Position numbers and translations under genes: made by a program
Assembly (NCBI GenBank): GCA_025765615.1
Contig: JAIVFJ010000064.1
Location: 124,001 to 188,000, forward strand
Reading direction: 5' to 3'
Origin: Zopfochytrium polystomum
Lineage: Eukaryota > Chytridiomycota > Chytridiomycetes > Chytridiales > Chytridiaceae
DNA: 64,000 nt
The notes under the pieces: generated by a model
The model's input: the letters and a program-made list of their open reading frames with translations, nothing else
Told to the model about the DNA's origin: nothing
The model's database searches: none
In this document: positions 42,338 to 53,780 of the stretch, piece by piece
Numbering within the stretch: position 1 is the stretch's first letter
Layout: every line of letters starts with the position of its first letter

Positions 42338-45300
42338 CTAGTCCTCGTCCTCGTCGTCGAAATACGATCCCTCTGGTATAGCCACCATCAGCGCCAGCCG
42401 CTCGCCCACCTCCCACGCCGACGGTCGCCGCTCGGCGCGCTCGGCCCAGCACTCGCTCACCACCCGCCAAAACTCGTCGTGCACGATGCCACCGCCGCCG
42501 CCGCCACCGCCCCGCCCCCGCTGCTGCAGCTGCCGCAGCCGCCGCTCGTCCGGCACCTCCAGCCGGAACCCGGCGCGCACCGCGCGCTTCACGAGCCGCG
42601 GCTCGATCCCCCACCACGGCCGCGACCGCGTCGCCAGCTCCCACAGCACCACCCCGAGCGAAAACACGTCGCCCGCATACGACGTCGTCACCGCCGCGTT
42701 CGAGTCCTCCTGGTCCATCCCCTCCGGCGACTGCCACTGCACCGTCCCGCCGTGCACGTTCCACCCGCGCCGCCGCCGCCGCCGCTCGGAGCTGTGAACA
42801 GACGCGGCGCCGGCGGCTTCGTCCCCGCCGCTGACGCCTGCGTTCGCCGTACGCGCCGTCCCATAAGCGTCGTCGGCCGCGCCCGTCGCTCGACGCGCGC
42901 CACCCTTGCTCCATTCCATCCACCCGCCTTCGCCCCCCCACGACCGCGACACCCCGTTCCAAGCCCTCCCCGCCCCTGCGCCGCCGCCGCCCCCACCACC
43001 ACCGCCACCGCCAGGATATCCACCGTTCCCACCACCACCACCCGCTCCTCCGCCGCCGCTGCCTCCCCAAAGCGCCGCCAGCCCCGCTGCAACGCCGCCG
43101 CGCGCCCCGCCGGCGCCCCCCGCTGCCGCCACCGTGCCGGCAGCGACGGCATTCGCGTCGCTGGCCCACCGCGCGACGCCAAAGTCCGCGATCACGCACT
43201 CCCACCGCGCGCCGACCAGCACGTTCAAGCTCTTGACGTCGCCGTGCACGACGCGCAGCGCATCGTGCAAGTACGCCAGGCCCCGCGCGACCTCCCCCGC
43301 CATGCGCGCGCGGCGGCGGCCGGACAGCGGCAGGTCGCGGTCGCCGAGCACCGCGTAGAGGCTGCCGCGGGCGAGGGCCGGGTAGCAGAGCAGCGGGCAG
43401 GCGAGCGCGGGGGAGTAGCCGAGGCCGAGGGCGTGCAGGACGTGCGCGGCGTCGAGCGGGGTTGCGAGGGATGAGGGGTTGGAGGTGGGGGGGATGGCGG
43501 TGGGCGGCGGACGCCGGAGGACGATGGTGCTTTCGGCGGCGAAGGAGGTGTGGGAGATGGAGGCGTGGGAGCGGCGGGTCTGGCCGCGGAAGGCTTTGAC
43601 GGCGACGTAGGTCGTCCCGCGCGGCGCGGATTCCAGCAGCGCGAGGACGTTCGTCGGGGCATCGACCTCGCCTGAGGACGGCGACGTTGGCGACGCGGGG
43701 GGCGTCGCGGCGTCGGCGGCCGCGGCCCCGATGTCGTTGGCTTGCTCGTCGTCGTCGTCGTCGTCGCTCGCCGCGCGCGCAAGGAACACTTGCGACTCGA
43801 CGCCCGTCCCGACCCGCGCCGTCAGCGTGACCGTCGGCGCCGCGGGCGCGGGCGTCCCGATGCCGCTGCCGTCGCCCCCGTCGCCGAGCGCGGAAAACAG
43901 CGCGGCGAGGTCCGGCACCTCGGCCGGCTGGTCGGCGGGGAGCGTGAACTTGGCCGCGGCCGCGCCGTTGTCGAACACGACGACGCCCGCCAACATCGCG
44001 GTGGCGGCTGTACGCGCCGGTGCAGGGGATGAAACAGCTGCTGCACCGAAGGGATTCTCCGTGGATATGCCCGCACCTGCCGCCGTCACGGGCGAGGACG
44101 CTGGGGGAGAGCTTGGCGAGTACGGCGCCGTGGCTGCTCTGCCAAATCCACCGCTGCTGCTGTTGTTGTTGCTGCTAGCGCCGACCCAGCGCCGCACGGC
44201 CGACGCCAGCGATTTGACGCCGGCGCCTGCGGCCGCCGAAGCTGAGGCGGTCGCGGGCGTCCCGCCGCTGCTGGAGAGATCCGACTGCCGCCGTCGCGGC
44301 AGCACAAGCCCGCCGACGGCGCCTGGCGCTGCCGGCGCCGGGGGACGCGTCCACCCAAACACGGCGCTCGCGACCTGCCCGGACACGTCCGCGTGCATCT
44401 CGCACGGCACGATGGGTACCTCGAGCTCCCCATTGTCGTCGGCGTCCCCGCCGCCGTCGCCAGCGTCGTCGCCGGCGTCGGCGTCACCGTCTTCGTCGTC
44501 GTCCTCGTCCTTGCCGCCGTTCGCCTCGTCCTCGTCCCTCTTTTCCTCGTCGCCATCGTCACGGGACACCCCTTCATCCACGCTCCACGGCACCGCCGCC
44601 GCAGCGCCTGATGTTCCCACCGCCCCCGCCGCCGCCGCCCCCCCAGCGCGCCAGCCGCCGCGCGCGACCCATCGCTCCGTGTCCCGTGCGAAACCATGCA
44701 TCATCGACTGCACGTCCTCGCGGTCCCGCCGGGCGCCGACGATCAGCAGCTTCGTGACGCGGCCAAAGGTTGACGAAAAGTCGTTGGGTGCGGACGTGTT
44801 GCTGTGGGGCATGGGGATGAGGATGTGACGCAGAAGGGTGTAGAGCGTAGCCTGGTCGGTGCTGTGTTGAGACAGTGAACTGTGCGTAAGTGGGTGTTTG
44901 CGAGGGGTGGCAAGAAAGAGAAAAAAAAAAGAAAGAAAAAAAAGAAATTACAATTCAACCAAACAAAAACAATTTTGTTGAGAGAGGACTGCCGAAGACA
45001 TGTCAGCATTGTTTTTGCCCAGTTGGGAAGGTGTTGAAGGGCAGAGACACAAATCGCAATCAAAGATGCGTGCGGCCCGCAGGCCGGAGTTTTCTGCTTT
45101 CGAAGCGGCGCGGCGGCATCGCACTCCCAGCTGAAGAGGAGTTGCCCTCGCAGACGAAGACAAGACAGACACACAGACAGACAGACAGACAGACAGGCAG
45201 GCAGTGAGGAGGGATAGACACACACGCTCCTAGAAGACAGCCGACCCCCGTTTGTCGACGATCGAACAATGCCCAGTCTTCCCAAAAAAAGGAGCTCGTG

Positions 45301-45680
45301 CGTGGTGCGAAAGTGCGGTGGTGGTGTCTATGTGGGGTACGCCCCCCCCCTCCCAACATTACCAACAGCAAACCAGCCTACACGCACAGACACGCACACT
45401 CAAACACGCACACACACCTGCTCAACCGATCAAAGCCGCGCAGCACAATGACCGCCGCGGGCCCTCGTTCGCTCGACATGCATTGCGCGCGTTGCACGCG
45501 CCCCAGCGGCGACGACGGGGGCGCACCGGTACCGGCAATCGACAGAGGCGGCGGCGGCGGCGGGAGCGGCGGCAGGAGCGGAAGTGCCGGGACCGCCATC
45601 GCCCGCGCAGCGACGACCGGCGAAGCCGGCGGCGGCGGCGTGGGCGGCGGTGTGGCGAACGCTGCTGCTGCTGCTGCGGC

Positions 45681-45739
<59 letters not shown>

Positions 45740-45995
45740 TGGCCGGGGCGGCCGCTGCCGCGGCTTGGATGGCTGACGGCAACCACCCCTTTGCTGGTGC
45801 CGTCGTTGTGGGAAAGGTTCGTGCTCGAAGCGGTGGCGGCGGCGGGTGCGAGATCGGGGCAGCAGCAGCAGCAGGGAGAGGCGGGAGGTGTCGGTCGCCG
45901 TTGCCAGAGGGCGAAGGCGTGTGTGGCGGTGTCTGCTGCTGGATGGGGCGCTGTTGTTGTCGTTGTTGTCGTTGCTGTTGTTGTTGTTGCTGCAT
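42338..45995 (-). CDS. TKL-like protein kinase with HGD motif and Gly-rich activation-loop insert
   Basis: The core exon is 44861-42338. An in-frame ATG at 44812 alone gives 824 residues, but the frame extends upstream (TDQATLYTLLRHILIP) to an acceptor, AACACAG, at 44862. A donor at 45417 (GCAG then GTGTGT) ends a poly-Gln/poly-Ala exon starting at ATG 45995 in matching phase. This 556 bp intron is long for the region, so the join is tentative. Kinase motifs in order: VGTGVESQV loop, YVAVKAFRG, HGDVKSLNVL (HRD Arg is Gly), IADFGVAR, GTVQWQSPEGM (SPE for APE), DVFSLGVVLWEL, ECWAERAERRPS. Between DFG and GTVQW lies an insert of about 150 residues rich in Gly/Ala. The GVES loop and KSLN motif match the kinase of the 27.9-30.8 kb fusion. 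Confidence 0.75.
45682..45741. repeat. (GTTGCT)n hexanucleotide/trinucleotide repeat
   Basis: Ten GTTGCT-like units in the proposed N-terminal kinase exon. On the minus strand this reads as alternating Thr-Ala or as poly-Gln, depending on frame. Confidence 0.85.
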
Positions 45996-46433
45996 GTGGG
46001 TTGGGGTGGGGGTCGGGTCGGGGCTGTGGGTGTTGGCAGCAGCAGCAGCGCAGATGATGAAGGCGGCGTCGGTCGAGGAGGGCGACTTCGGACGACGGGC
46101 AGTGATGGCAAGGACGGGGATGCGTGTTGTGGCAGTGTGGAAGAGACGTAGTTGTAGTCAGAAAAAGGAAGGGAAAAAGGAAAAAAAAAAAAAGGTGAAC
46201 AGAAAGGGCGGATGCGAAAGCGGATAATACTGCGGCAAGGAGACAGACGGGCAGACAGACGACGGCGAAGACAGTTTGTTTACTCGGGAATCTCCTTCTC
46301 AATATTTTTTTCTTTTTTTTTCCTACTCGATGGACCCCTTTCTTTGGTCTGTCGGTGCTTTCTCCATTTTCGTTGGTCTGTCTGAGACAGAGACAGAGAA
46401 AAAACAACACAAAGGATAAGAACCAAAAAGGGA

Positions 46434-46442
46434 AAGAGAAAA
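46434..46442. repeat. 9 bp MULE target-site duplication (left)
   Basis: AAGAGAAAA, repeated exactly at 48671-48679. Confidence 0.9.
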
Positions 46443-46501
46443 GGGAACGGCTACATCCAGACTCCCTCCCTCTAAGTGACGGAAAGACTCCCCTTGAACC
46501 A
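46443..46501 (+). repeat. MULE left terminal inverted repeat
   Basis: Starts GGGAACGGCTACATCCAGAC; matches the reverse complement of the right end except for a T/C difference near 46474. Confidence 0.93.
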
Positions 46502-46593
46502 ACTTTCTTTCCTTTTCCGCTTTTTCGTTCATTGTCGCTTTTACATACAATCTGAATGAGAGATAGTTCCTTTTACTGGAAGACAACGGACAG

Positions 46594-48543
46594 ATGATCC
46601 GGACAGCCCCTCTGGACAATATCGTCTTTGAAACAAGACGGGAGCTGGTCGAGTACACGACACGCCATGCAAACGAGAGTGGTTACCATGTGAAGATCAC
46701 GAGCAGCAGTGCCAATAGGGTGCAGATCAATTGCATGCAAGGTGGAAGCTATCGAAAACGTGACTATCGACCAGGCGAAGACATCAACCGTCGCCCAAAC
46801 TCCAGTACTCGTTTGGTTGACTGTCCATTCAAGCTGAATGGTAGGCTCATTGGATCAGGGCTGGATCGCGGGCTTTGGAAGATTGTCGTAACGAACGGCT
46901 CACATTCCTGCTCGATCGAAGGCCTACGATCACTTCCAGCTGCAAGAAAGTTATCACCAGAGGCTTTATCACACTTCCGATCACTTGTCGCAGACGCAAT
47001 TGGAAACCGGCTCATTCTTAACTCACTTCGATCTAGATTCCCAGGCATCCTCCTCAGGTCAAAAGACGTCGCGAATATGCGGCAAAAACTACGAATGGAG
47101 GAGCTTGGGGGGCAGACTTCGATGGAGGCGCTTCTTCAACGACTCCAGGCGACTGGCTACCACAACTCGTTTCAGCTGGATCCCCGCACAAATCGTGTCC
47201 AACACCTCTTCTTTGCATCCGCTCGCTCTATTGAGAACTTTTGCGCTCGACCTTCAGTTCTTCTGATGGATTGTACTTACAAAACCAACAAGTTTCAGCT
47301 TCCACTGCTTAATATCGTCACGGTTTCGGAAAATGGCCAGACCCTAAACGTCGCATTTGCTTTTCTGTGTCGGGAGGAGGTGGAGGACTATACGTGGGCG
47401 CTTCAGCAGCTTTCAAATTTGCTTGATGGACGAGTTCCTGGTGTCGTGCTCACCGATCGCGAATTGGCTTTGATGAATGCACTACAAGAAGTCTTTCCAA
47501 CGTCGAGCAATTTTCTTTGTCGATGGCACATCAATAAGAATGTTGTTGCAAACGTAAAGCCTATGTTCACTGGCGCTGGTGCAGGGGAAAAGTTCGAGAC
47601 CTTCTTGAAGGAATGGACAGCAGTGACCTATTCCAAATCTTCAGAGGAGTTATCAGTGGCCATGTCTCGCTTGCGGAGCAATTACTTCGAAGACTGGCCA
47701 GCAGCAGTCAGCTATGTTGAAAAGTGGTTGGAGCAAAAGGAGCGCTTCATCGATGCATGGACCGACTTGAAGCTGCATCTTGGGAATACTGCTACATCTC
47801 GTGTCGAAGGAAATCACTCAGTGGTCAAAAAATATCTTGAACAGTCCAACAACGACCTCCTTGGCGCATTTCTATGCATCGAACGCTATTTGTCTCACCA
47901 GTACGAACGAGAGCTAGACCTGAGGGCTGAGAATTTAACGAAGCGACCTTTGCGTTTCTTTCATCGTTTCCTTGGACCTGGCCTCACAAGAATATCCCAC
48001 TACGCTCTGGACTTAATTCTATCGCAGATACATCGGTTAGAAGAAGGAGTTACTGAGTGCAGCGGTCGCTTTCGAGCATCATTCGGTCTCCCATGCGTCC
48101 ACGAAATTTCCGCAGCCATGCACAGCGGGAGGGCAATCACCACAGAAGACGTTCACCCACATTGGCGCATTTTCAATAAGGTCATTCAACCTGCGTACAC
48201 GCCTCTGTCGTCTCTTGACAAACAGCTTGCGGCTGTTTTGGCGGTTGCCGCTGATATGCCAGTGTCGACAAAGCAGCGCCTCCTTGAGCAATCCCAAGCA
48301 ATTGTCGACGGACCGGTGCAGCAAAGTATTTTGAACCCAGAGCCCGCAGCAGTGCGAGGCAGGCCAAAGTCCAGGAAGCAAAAGCGGCTGGCAGCAAAAG
48401 CAACGACTCGCATTCCCAGCAGCTTTGAGCTCGTGGAGGTGCCTGCGCGTCAGCGAAAATGCGGTCTGTGCCACGTTGCTGGTCATGACCGGCGAACGTG
48501 CCCGACGATCAGAGTGGGGCCAACGGTGGTACAAAAACAATAA
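46594..48543 (+). CDS. MULE transposase
   Basis: One uninterrupted frame of 649 residues. The N-terminus has a FAR1-like DNA-binding region (FETRRELVEYTTRHANESGY, then the C-x-GG segment INCMQGGSY and DCPFKLNG). The MULE catalytic core follows: LLMDCTYKTNKFQLPLL with the first Asp, GVVLTDRELALMNAL with the second Asp, CRWHINKNV, and SRVEGNHSVVKKYL with a candidate Glu. A CCHC knuckle, CGLCHVAGHDRRTC, lies near the C-terminus. It cuts at the 59 bp ends and produces 9 bp duplications. No stop or frameshift interrupts it. The start at 46594 is the first Met, 93 bp inside the left repeat. Confidence 0.93.
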   Translation: MIRTAPLDNIVFETRRELVEYTTRHANESGYHVKITSSSANRVQINCMQGGSYRKRDYRPGEDINRRPNSSTRLVDCPFKLNGRLIGSGLDRGLWKIVVTNGSHSCSIEGLRSLPAARKLSPEALSHFRSLVADAIGNRLILNSLRSRFPGILLRSKDVANMRQKLRMEELGGQTSMEALLQRLQATGYHNSFQLDPRTNRVQHLFFASARSIENFCARPSVLLMDCTYKTNKFQLPLLNIVTVSENGQTLNVAFAFLCREEVEDYTWALQQLSNLLDGRVPGVVLTDRELALMNALQEVFPTSSNFLCRWHINKNVVANVKPMFTGAGAGEKFETFLKEWTAVTYSKSSEELSVAMSRLRSNYFEDWPAAVSYVEKWLEQKERFIDAWTDLKLHLGNTATSRVEGNHSVVKKYLEQSNNDLLGAFLCIERYLSHQYERELDLRAENLTKRPLRFFHRFLGPGLTRISHYALDLILSQIHRLEEGVTECSGRFRASFGLPCVHEISAAMHSGRAITTEDVHPHWRIFNKVIQPAYTPLSSLDKQLAAVLAVAADMPVSTKQRLLEQSQAIVDGPVQQSILNPEPAAVRGRPKSRKQKRLAAKATTRIPSSFELVEVPARQRKCGLCHVAGHDRRTCPTIRVGPTVVQKQ

Positions 48544-48611
48544 AAAAAGTATTGAAAAAAGAGAAATGCAAAAGAATTGAAAAAAATATAAAGGCGGAAA
48601 ACAAAAGGTTG

Positions 48612-48670
48612 TGGTTCAAGGGGAGTCTTTCCGTCACTTAGAGGGGGGGAGTCTGGATGTAGCCGTTCCC
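48612..48670 (-). repeat. MULE right terminal inverted repeat
   Basis: Ends ...GTAGCCGTTCCC, followed by the AAGAGAAAA duplication at 48671-48679. Confidence 0.93.
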
Positions 48671-48679
48671 AAGAGAAAA

Positions 48680-49271
48680 ACCGTTTTTGTCCTGCATGAC
48701 GTTTCTGACACACACAAACAACGCCAAAAACATTAAAAAATGAAAAACAAACAGCAACTGTTGAGATCTGGACTTGAGTGATCGTTGGAGATTCTTGTAT
48801 TTTTCTTGCAAGGGCAAATTCCAACGTTCCCCCTTGCATGAGCACCTTTAAAAGCAAAACTACTTCAAAGAAAGAAACTGAGTGAGAGAATTTAAAACAC
48901 CACTGCCCAGGTGAAAAACCCAAACCAATTTACCAATCTGGGAAAACTGTAGCAGGTTAAGGAAAGGAAACATATTGGGGAAGGTCTGCTAAGGAGAGTA
49001 CTGCAAAACGGTAGGGGAAACAAAAGGGTGCCCAGGATGGCAAAATGAAAGAAGGAAAGGTGCCCCATCCTGGGGCCTAACCCACTACTTTACCCTTGCA
49101 CACCATGTGTGCCCTCCATGCAGTGCCATGCGCTGCATTCTTCTCCTTGTCCTTGGTCTGTTTCTGAAGAAAGTGATCTTTGCAGTGTTTTGTCCTAATT
49201 GCATGTACATGCTCAATCAACTTGTTATGTTCAGCTGGTCCCTCAATTGAGTCAACAAGTCCAAGTAGCAT
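48680..49271. other. AT-rich spacer between MULE and Copia remnant
   Basis: No gene recognised. May include the 3' end of the Copia element, whose LTR I could not delimit. Confidence 0.4.
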
Positions 49272-50170
49272 TCAGCCTTCAAAAACCATGTCATGTACAT
49301 GTGGCTTGGTGAGGAGGTCAGCCAGCTGATCAAAGGAGGGGACGTGATGCACAAGTCCTTCCTCAACAAGCAACCGGATGTGGTGGGAGCAACATCCACC
49401 TGTGGTGGTGGCCTTGACATACCAAACAACATCCAATAGCTCACACCAATGCTGTCTGCATGGATCCTGGGTAAAGGAGCCAAGTAGACTGACACTGAGT
49501 GCAAGGTCTGGTCTGGATGATGTCGCTGAGTAGTTGAGGCTGCTGATCGCACAGAGACACTCAGTGCTGTCAACACTCTCTCAATGGTCTGGCACGTGAG
49601 GGGTGAGCTTGGAGGTAGTCTTGAGTGGTGCGCCTCAAGGCCTCACAGTGCTGTTTTCAGCCTCAAAGCAAGATAGGAAGTTATTGTTCAATTGTGCCAT
49701 CGGGTTTGAACTTCAGCTTGTATACCCACTTACAACTCATGATGTCTGTGTTGAGTGGAACTGTGGCTTCAATGAATACACCCATGCTGCAGAGCATGCT
49801 TAGTTCGTACTCTTCAGCCTCTCTCCACTCTTTGGTGAAGGGTGAACCCATAGCCTCCTCATGCGTCAGTGTATCCTTGCATGTGTCAAGTGACACTCGA
49901 ACTGTGTTGGAGTTGACATTGAAAGCCAAGAGTGGTCTGTCTTCATCGTCTGAGTCTGACATGTACACAGATTGAACATTGTTGTTGTCAGAGTCCTCAT
50001 ATGGTCTGCACACAAATAACACATCTGGCCTGTCAGGAGCACTCTCAGCAGCAGGTGGGCCACTTTGCATGGCTGGTTCAGCCGCATCACTGGGCCTTCC
50101 GCCCCTAGCAATGTGAGTGTCCCAGGCTCACGCGGACGCAGGGCCCCACCCCACAGGACTCTCACCATCC

Positions 50171-51618
50171 TGTGAGACTATACTCACTCCTTTGACCCTG
50201 GGATCTGGGCCATAGAGTGAGGGAAAGCAAATAATAGGCTAAAACTAACTTTATTGCGCTGTTGTCTAGGGGGTGTTTCAACCCTACTACTTGCCTAGTC
50301 CACGAAGTATCCCTACTGATCTGTCTAACAGGGGTCTCAAACACAAAGAATGAACATTCAGAGGGACAATCCTCTGAAGGATAGGTGCTGGGGCACCGAT
50401 TACTCACGTGGCCGTGGGCAGATGCGAGGGGCACTCCCAAGGGCGCAACACAACCGCAGAATAAAGAGAGAGAAGAGGGAAACGGGGGTTTTTATCTCAG
50501 GAACCTAATCTCAAGTACAACAGGAGCGGTTAATAGCGACGGGACGGACAGGGCGCGACCTAGCGCCCCTCGTCGCGGACGGTGCTGCAGGAGCCCCCCC
50601 CCTTCTTCGCCAGCAACAGGGGGGAGAGAGAGAAGGGAGTCGACTATGAAGGGGTTGGAAGGTCGCCAGCAGGGAACTCGCACGCGGAAACACCTGCAAT
50701 CGTACACGCACCCTGCCAGGCTGCGTCAGCACGATCACTCGACCAACGGGCTTTATCGCATCGCACTCGTACTCACGCATCTCACTCTCACAGCAATAGG
50801 ACTGAGGCAGGCACTCATAGATTGAACTCTCAGGTGTCGCAGGCTGCACTGAGTGCGGCCAACAACACCCTCGCAGGGACAGGAAGGTTGGGGACGACGA
50901 CGCCGTCGTCGTCGCCACCACCACCACCGTCGTCGCAGCGGGCGAGTACCTGTGATCCTCACTCCAACACAGAGCCGGCAATGTCACACAGTCGCTGGTG
51001 GGGCCAGCTGCATTCCCCACCCACGGCCCCTTAAGAGGAGCCCCACGAAGGGACCATGTACACACCCGGGTGTGTACCATCTCTCACTACCCTCACCTTG
51101 CGAGCCAGATGGATTTGAAGGGACTCTGTATTGGTGCCAATGGACAGAAATCAGATTGAAGAAAAAAAAGGAAAAAGAGAAATGGCCCAAAAACAGAGAG
51201 AGAGAAAATTGACAAGTCAACCCCCCTGACTTGGAGCATCCACCACAAATGCTCTAAGTCCCCCCAATCCTATGCGTATATGTACAAGTGCCGAAAATAA
51301 ATAATAAATTAGGCAGGCTTGGGGTACAGCCTGTCAGGCACCCCATCCCTAGGCAGTTGGGCAGTCTCTGTTAGTCACTGAAAAAGAAAATATGTTGAGA
51401 AAACCCTGGCGCAACGGAAACTGTTAAGACGAAAGTAGTAAAAGCAGGCCCAATAATAAAGACAGGTTAGCTGCAAATACACTTTGATAACGCCTTGGAA
51501 ACTAAAGAACCGGGAGCAATAATAGGGGTCCCGATCCGTGCGGTTTTATGACAGGTACACTTGTTTTTGCGAATAAAATCCCCAGACTTTATCACTGAGA
51601 CCTCGGTGTAGTCTCACA
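50171..51618. mobile_element. Nested 1448 bp element with inverted TGTGAGACTA termini
   Basis: The left end is TGTGAGACTATAC and the right end, reverse-complemented, is TGTGAGACTACAC (12 of 13 match). ATCC flanks both ends (50167-50170 and 51619-51622). It interrupts the Copia remnant between the integrase-RT linker and the RT. TG...CA ends would fit a long solo LTR; the inverted ends would also fit a non-autonomous DNA element. No domain-bearing ORF inside. Confidence 0.6.
51058..51077. repeat. 20 bp perfect palindrome
   Basis: GTACACACCC followed directly by its reverse complement, inside the nested element. Confidence 0.9.
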
Positions 51619-53780
51619 ATCCACAGCAACCGGAACCTCTGCGCTGGACTGAGATGCCATGTCTACAAAGCCGCTGAGCCCACTGCCCTAGCGCCGCTGG
51701 AAGGACAGTCCCCAACCACACCAGTGGTGCCCTGTGCGACACTCTGTGTGTGATGGTTTGGAGGGATGAGGTTGTGTTAATTGTTTTGATGTGTTTTGAA
51801 GAGGTAAAGGATATAGAGAATTGTTTGTTAGTATGGTGAATCTCAGAGTTACTCACCAGTTGGTCGTTGGTTGGGTTCTTTCTTGGTTGTCCACGTTTCT
51901 TATTTGGTGGTGGTAGGTCAGGTTCAATGCTGGGGGCCACTGCTGTTTCTGGTGATGCGGTATGTGGTGGTGGTTCAGGCAGTGGCTCTGCAGTTGATGG
52001 TTGCTGTAAGCTAGTGACAAAATTGGTGGTCACCCCCCGCTTCTTTGAAGTTGGCACTGTCTGTGCTTTGTCATGCCCCCCTTTTGCTGCTGCTTCTGCA
52101 CTTTTTGCTGCAGTGCCTGCTGGAGAATCTGCTCTGTGTGAATGACTGATTGGACTGCCTTTTCACATGCTGGGTGACTGAGGTCTGAAAGTGGTGGAAA
52201 GTTAACGCTGATGCTCTCAATCCCCCCCTCACAGCGTGAACCCCAGGAAATGGAGGGAACTTGTCTTCAAAGAAGACAATGTCACTGTAGCGCTGGTAGA
52301 TGATGTGCTGCTCTTGGAGCTCCCACAACACCAAAACCAATTGTGAAGCAGAGCCAAGGTGGGCAGCTGGATGGCCCTTGGGATTGAGTTTCTTGTGAAG
52401 AGCTGGGCTGACCTGGTAGAAACACTTGGAACCAAAAGTGCGAAAGTGGCTAACATGTGGAGGTTCATGGTGCTGGCTCTCGTGTGGTGAAAAGATGCCT
52501 CACTGGACATTTGGGAGGCAGTTCTTGATCTGCGAGGCTTGCTGATACATATAGCTCCAAAAGTGAGAGGGACATTTGAGCACAAAGGAGGCGAGAGCAG
52601 GTCATATCCGTTACAATCTGGATGTGGCATTCTGCAACCAAATTCATCTGTGGGGTTTGTGATGGCAAAGGTTTTAGCTCAATGCCACGCAAATTGCAGA
52701 AGGACTTCAATGTCTGGTTGAAGCTTTCTTTGCCTCAATCCAGGCAGATGATCTGGATTTTTCATCCCGTAGTTTTCTCAAGGAAAAGGATTAACTTAAT
52801 GCGTTGCTCTTTCAGGGGATGATGATGATGAGAGGGCGAGGTGTTTTGGGACATGAGGTGCTCGTTGGAAATTGGAGGTCTGCTTTCGACGTGCCATAGG
52901 TGGGTGCCTTGGGCCAACTAAAAATCTGACGAATACTCCCCAGGGTTGCTACTGCCAATCTCGCTCTCTTCAACAGATGGCACGTCACTGGTCCTGCTGT
53001 GGCGATAAGTGCAACTGGCTCGTCCTGTTTCCTCATGATGCAGTGTTTTGCAAAGTGGTTCTCCTTCCCACAATGGTGACACAGCACTGACTTCCCCAGT
53101 GGTGCAACTCCCTTTTGCTGATCCTGAGCTGTAGTGCCTGGGGTGTTGGCCTTGGCTGCTGCACCATGTGCAGCCCAATTTTCTGCTTGTCTTTGTTCAG
53201 GAGGTGTGGTGTCCACATTGCTCAGATTCTTGTTCTGCATGCGGCTCTCCACCCTGTCGCCCAGTGCAGCCACCCCAACCATGGCAGCACCCACCACAGA
53301 TTTCCCTGTCATGGTGGTGTCGCTCAGGCTGGTGGGAGTGCCTTTGCTCTCTGTGGTTGTGGAAATTGCTAAGTAGTGCAGCCTCATTCAATGACTCTGC
53401 TGGTGGTGCAACAGTTGGTCCTTTAGGTTTGGTACAGGCTTCCAAAGTCTTGAGGAAGGCAAAGAGGGTGGTTATGTCTGTTATGGTGTTGTTGTCCACT
53501 TGAGATAGGTAGTTCTCAGTCCGAACATGCCAGTACTCTTCCAAAAAATAAACCTTCTGTCAGTAAATCCACCATTGACTCAAACTTTAGCATTTCGTTG
53601 ATTTTGCCTAAGACACCCCTGGGGGCAAGGTTCCTGACTTCTGCTAGGTCTCTGCAGTGCTTCTCAAATATGGGTTGAAAATCAGCAATCTTCCCCCCCA
53701 GTTCAATCTTGAGGGCAGTAATCTTGCAAATCAGTGCATGCACCTCAACAACACAGGTTCGGCACACGCAATGGCTGAGA

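Larger units (their letters stand above)
46443..48670 (+). mobile_element. Apparently intact MULE (Mutator-like) DNA transposon
   Basis: 2228 bp with 59 bp terminal inverted repeats (46443-46501 and 48612-48670) that differ at one position. Perfect 9 bp target duplications flank it. One intronless transposase gene fills the interior. All features of an autonomous element are present, and the near-identical ends and exact duplication indicate recent insertion. Confidence 0.95.
49272..53780 (-). pseudogene. Degenerate Ty1/Copia retrotransposon (minus strand)
   Basis: Reading the minus strand from high to low coordinates. A Gag-like start at 53767-53516 contains ICKITALKIELGGKI. A CCHC knuckle, CHHCGKENHFAKHC, lies near 53060. 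The integrase core at about 52790-52465 contains SFCNLRGIELKPLPSQTPQ, with a stop inside the LD-x-G motif. A Pro-rich linker occupies 52057-51850. The RT start at 50070-49681 contains SPFTKEWREAEE and CKWVYKLKFKPDG. The RNase H end (LLVEEGLVHHVPSF, DQLADLLTKPH) stops at 49272. The order Gag-IN-RT-RNase H is Copia-type. Protease, most of RT and most of RNase H are deleted, and frames are broken throughout. A second element is nested at 50171-51618. LTRs not identified. Confidence 0.8.

Noticed and set aside
42479..43474. Arg/Pro-rich plus-strand frame opposite the kinase
   Set aside because: A shadow of the minus-strand kinase, which carries HGD, DFG and SPE motifs.
45298..46227. Plus-strand Gly/Ala/Cys-rich frame
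   Set aside because: Homopolymers arise from GTTGCT and GGC repeats. The minus strand gives a frame that splices in phase to the kinase, so the plus frame is probably a shadow.
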